Part shown: piece by piece, positions 33,210-35,508 of the stretch
Numbering within the stretch: the first letter of the stretch is position 1
Layout of the letters: each line of letters begins with the position of its first letter
Source: a virus
DNA: 35,508 bases
Strand: one strand, 5' to 3'
IMG/VR virus record: IMGVR_UViG_3300046007_013046
Span: 1 to 35,508 of that record
Made by a program: the position numbers and the translations under genes
The notes under the pieces: generated by a model
Told to the model about the DNA's origin: nothing
The model's input: only the letters and a program-made list of their open reading frames with translations
Database searches by the model: none

Positions 33210-33397
33210 CAAATGAGGAAAGAATCGAAGAAAGACTAGTACATGCTTTCGAACGTGGTTACTATCATAAGGTACTTGATAGAGTTAGTACTTTAAAATT
33301 AACAAACCCTAAAATAGATCATTACGATGCATTCGAAATAGCTTGTACTGAATCTAAAAACGAATGGTTACAAATTAAAAATATAGATGATAGATAA
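33206..33397 (+). CDS. hypothetical small protein between transferases
   Basis: 63 residues, helical: EERIEERLVHAFERGYYHKVLDRVSTL and YDAFEIACTESKNEWLQIK. Overlaps its neighbours by 4 and 11 bases. Not recognised; a regulatory or partner role for the transferases is only a guess. Confidence 0.62.
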   Translation: MTNEERIEERLVHAFERGYYHKVLDRVSTLKLTNPKIDHYDAFEIACTESKNEWLQIKNIDDR

Positions 33398-34418
33398 AAA
33401 TAATATTTGTGTTATAATAGGAAGTTACCCAACAACCTATTTAGACAATAGCTTACTCGGATTAACAATCGAAAGTTGGAAACAACAAGGATATGATATT
33501 TGCTTAGTTTCTCACACCCCACTCAACCCAGATATTCAAAAAGCAGCTAAATACTCTATCTACACAGATGAGAATGATATTCTTAAATTTGATAAGTACT
33601 CGGATGTAACTTACTACTATAGTTGTCCTGAATTCTTATATCAATCAAATTGGGGAAATACAATAGGTAAACATTCATTTGCTGTATTAAAGAATATTCA
33701 AAATGCTTTATATTTCTTAAAATCTAAGGAATATACCCATTTTATATATGCTGATTCAGATAGTTTTCTAAATATTGAGGAACATAATTTTCTAGAAAAC
33801 AATTTAATTGAAACAGATTTCCTAAATAAAAATACTTGGTTTATGACTGAGTACTCTGGAACTGTGTTTTTACCTGCCTCAAGTATGTTTGCTGGTAATA
33901 TAGATTATTTTTATTCTAAATTAGAACAATTCAAAACAACTAAAGAATATCTTAAATATTGTGGGACAGGATATAGTTTAGAATCATTTTTTAGTAAAGT
34001 ATTCTTTGAAACCGGTTTCGGAGACAAAGATATTATTTTAAATGATCCTGCTAGAAAAATATTTACAAATCCTTGGTATGGTATCTCATCAAATGGAAGT
34101 AATTTAATTCCTGGATTAAAACATAGAGATTGGTGGCTTGATTTTGTTCGTGATGATAAAGACGAAAATGTTATTTATTTAATTATAACAAATAGTGCTT
34201 ATCAATTTGATACTCAAGTTAAACTGTATAAAGATAATCAATTAGCAACCGAATTTACTCACGTAACAGGACCATTTTTGTGGATTAGGTTAGATGTAAA
34301 TGAAACAAAAGATTGGAAAGTAGAAAATTGGATCAAAAACGAAAAAGTAAAAGAAATAAATTACTCAACAGAAGAAATAAAAAATAATATATATTCATTC
34401 CTAAGTTTGGTTAATTAA
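33387..34418 (+). CDS. GT-A fold glycosyltransferase-like protein
   Basis: 343 residues. NNICVIIGSYPTTYLDNSLL, then YTHFIYADSDSFLNIEE (ADSD as the DxD-type site) and a late WWLDFVRDD fit a GT-A enzyme. After about residue 250 there are strands (VIYLIITNSAYQF...QVKLYKDNQLATEF) that look like a separate beta domain, perhaps carbohydrate binding. Family not recognised more closely. Its 3' end contains the box of the peroxiredoxin promoter. Confidence 0.7.
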   Translation: MIDKNNICVIIGSYPTTYLDNSLLGLTIESWKQQGYDICLVSHTPLNPDIQKAAKYSIYTDENDILKFDKYSDVTYYYSCPEFLYQSNWGNTIGKHSFAVLKNIQNALYFLKSKEYTHFIYADSDSFLNIEEHNFLENNLIETDFLNKNTWFMTEYSGTVFLPASSMFAGNIDYFYSKLEQFKTTKEYLKYCGTGYSLESFFSKVFFETGFGDKDIILNDPARKIFTNPWYGISSNGSNLIPGLKHRDWWLDFVRDDKDENVIYLIITNSAYQFDTQVKLYKDNQLATEFTHVTGPFLWIRLDVNETKDWKVENWIKNEKVKEINYSTEEIKNNIYSFLSLVN

Positions 34419-34435
34419 AAAATTATTAGTATATT
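34406..34435 (+). promoter_or_regulatory. promoter of the peroxiredoxin gene
   Basis: TTTGG (34406-34410), 18 bases, GTATATT (34429-34435) then AC, 17 bases before ATG 34453. Confidence 0.7.
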
Positions 34436-34452
34436 ACAACAAATAAAAAATT

Positions 34453-35064
34453 ATGTTAGTAGGTAAAGAATTTCCGTTAGCATTCCTTAAAGCAGCAAAT
34501 TATGTTGATGAACATATTGACATTATTGAGGAAGCTAAGAAACAGGGTAAAAAGATATTGTTATTTTGGTACCCAAAAGATTTTACATTTGTTTGCCCAA
34601 CCGAACTACATGCTTTTCAAGCAGCACTACCCGAATTTGAAGCCCGTAATACAATGGTATTTGGAGCAAGTTGTGATAGTGTAGAAGCACACCAAGCATG
34701 GCTTCGTACTCCAAAAGACAAAGGTGGTATTGAAGGTGTTACATATCCAATTCTAGCAGATACAACTCGAATACTAGCCAAAACATTAGATATTTTAGAC
34801 TACAATGAAATGTTTTGGTATCAAAAAGAGGGTGATAATGTAACCTATAGAGCAACATATTTAGTCGACGAGGATGGTATAGTGTTTCATGAAAGTATAA
34901 ACCACATGCCATTGGGACGCAATGTAAATGAATACCTACGTTTAATAGACGCTTATACACACGTACAAGAAGTGGGAGAAGTATGTCCCGCCAATTGGAA
35001 AAACGGTGCAGAAGCAATAAAAAAAGATATAGACAGTTTAGTAAATTATTTAAAAACTAATTAA
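34453..35064 (+). CDS. 2-Cys peroxiredoxin (AhpC/Prx1 type)
   Basis: 203 residues. The peroxidatic Cys48 is in FTFVCPTE, with the Pro/Thr environment intact, and the resolving Cys178 is in GEVCPANW. Length and both cysteines match typical 2-Cys peroxiredoxins, which reduce H2O2 and organic peroxides with electrons from thioredoxin or AhpF. The thioredoxin encoded at 931 could be the partner, though far away. It is preceded by a strong promoter match and AAAATT, so it is a separately expressed auxiliary metabolic gene. Confidence 0.95.
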   Translation: MLVGKEFPLAFLKAANYVDEHIDIIEEAKKQGKKILLFWYPKDFTFVCPTELHAFQAALPEFEARNTMVFGASCDSVEAHQAWLRTPKDKGGIEGVTYPILADTTRILAKTLDILDYNEMFWYQKEGDNVTYRATYLVDEDGIVFHESINHMPLGRNVNEYLRLIDAYTHVQEVGEVCPANWKNGAEAIKKDIDSLVNYLKTN

Positions 35065-35114
35065 GCAAGCTTGCACAGACACACCCACACCCTTAATCCG
35101 TATATACGATAAAA
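35065..35114. other. short gap with palindromes
   Basis: Contains GCAAGCTTGC (35065-35074), a CA-rich stretch (35075-35093) and CGTATATACG (35099-35108). No TTTGG box at 18 bases. A variant promoter or operator is possible. Confidence 0.35.
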
Positions 35115-35306
35115 ATGATGGACAACTTATATAACTACGTATTTTGGTATAATCCATATCAAGAATTATGGTACGCAATACCAACAACCCAATACATTGA
35201 TTTTTTTAGTGGTGAAAGAAAACCAACCGATGCTCTAAAATCAAAAAGTATAGACACACTAATTCATATTGTTCAATATCCCGAATCAATTTCTAATTTA
35301 GATTAA
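35115..35306 (+). CDS. hypothetical small aromatic protein
   Basis: 63 residues (ATG 35118 also possible). Rich in Tyr, Trp and Phe: NLYNYVFWYNPYQELWYAIPTTQYIDFFSG. Not recognised. Located 50 bases after the peroxiredoxin gene. Confidence 0.6.
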   Translation: MMDNLYNYVFWYNPYQELWYAIPTTQYIDFFSGERKPTDALKSKSIDTLIHIVQYPESISNLD

Positions 35307-35313
35307 AACTAAA

Positions 35314-35508
35314 ATGAGACTAAGCATAGAACAAAAACGTCGTCAAGCAGTAATTGACTTGATTAACCAAATGTTTATAATTGCCGGACATGAAGTAACG
35401 TACGATGATATTAAAGATCGTAAAGATGATTGGTATACTCAATGGACTATGAGCCCCGAACAAAACACCGAGTGGCAAGATTGGGGAGTAGAATATTTGA
35501 AAAAATCT
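35314..35508 (+). CDS. hypothetical protein, runs off the window
   Basis: 65 residues, open at the 3' edge. Helical start SIEQKRRQAVIDLINQMFIIAG, then YDDIKDRKDDWYTQWTMSPEQ and WQDWGVEYL. The D-D-W-Y...M-x-x-E-Q...W pattern resembles small phage proteins of unknown function. C-terminus not seen. Confidence 0.6.
   Translation, partial: MRLSIEQKRRQAVIDLINQMFIIAGHEVTYDDIKDRKDDWYTQWTMSPEQNTEWQDWGVEYLKKS

Noticed and set aside
35077-35106. Eleventh promoter of the set before 35115
   Set aside because: GTATATA is present but the bases 18 upstream (AGACA) do not match TTTGG.

Overview
The window looks like part of a large, tailed, T4-related bacteriophage genome whose host is probably a Bacteroidota (Flavobacteria- or Cytophaga-type) bacterium. 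All supported genes are on the + strand, tightly packed, often with ATGA stop/start overlaps. The DNA is AT-rich and shows no tRNA, rRNA, integrase, IS or CRISPR. The T4 signature is the replisome: a family B DNA polymerase (gp43-like), sliding clamp (gp45-like), and clamp-loader large and small subunits (gp44- and gp62-like). The host inference rests on promoters with TTTG and TAnnTT elements at Bacteroidota-type spacing and on near absence of Shine-Dalgarno sequences.

Layout. 1-2.9 kb: end of a QueE-like radical SAM gene, a secreted DNA/RNA nuclease, thioredoxin, a hypoxanthine-type phosphoribosyltransferase, GTP cyclohydrolase I and a MazG-like pyrophosphohydrolase. QueE plus FolE point to 7-deazaguanine (preQ0-type) synthesis, probably for DNA modification. 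2.9-13.1 kb: polymerase, clamp, GroES and GroEL, clamp loader, a hotdog acyl-CoA thioesterase inserted between the clamp-loader genes, a DUF1599-like protein, a glycosyltransferase and a RecB/Cas4-type nuclease. 13.2-22.6 kb: a ribbon-helix-helix protein, then a glycan island with two GT4-type and several GT-A-type glycosyltransferases, a DegT-family enzyme with His in place of the catalytic Lys, an RmlD-like reductase and a GDP-mannose 3,5-epimerase-like enzyme. 22.6-25.9 kb: small accessory genes, a DksA/TraR-like zinc finger, an HNH-like protein, a membrane-anchored glucosaminidase and tiny basic proteins. 25.9-27.5 kb: a PfkB sugar kinase and an FkbM methyltransferase. 27.6-32.1 kb: many small, mostly unknown genes, including SWIM, HNH and Smr proteins. 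32.1-35.5 kb: two more glycosyltransferases, a 2-Cys peroxiredoxin and small proteins running off the window.

Regulation. Ten intergenic sites fit TTTGG (or a one-mismatch variant), exactly 18 bases, then (G/A/T)TATATT, each closely followed by a start codon. In about half of them the TTGG box sits in the arm of an inverted repeat, and in two the repeat is a plausible intrinsic terminator. One promoter-plus-leader of 34 bases occurs twice without a difference. Many genes, especially those after a promoter, begin with AGTT or AATT directly before the start codon. This pattern also supports a TTG start for the RecB-like nuclease.

Together the genes describe a phage that replicates its own, probably modified, DNA, folds proteins with its own chaperonin, handles peroxide, and makes or remodels unusual sugars. 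The sugars may decorate the virion, the host surface or the phage DNA; the sequence alone does not say which.
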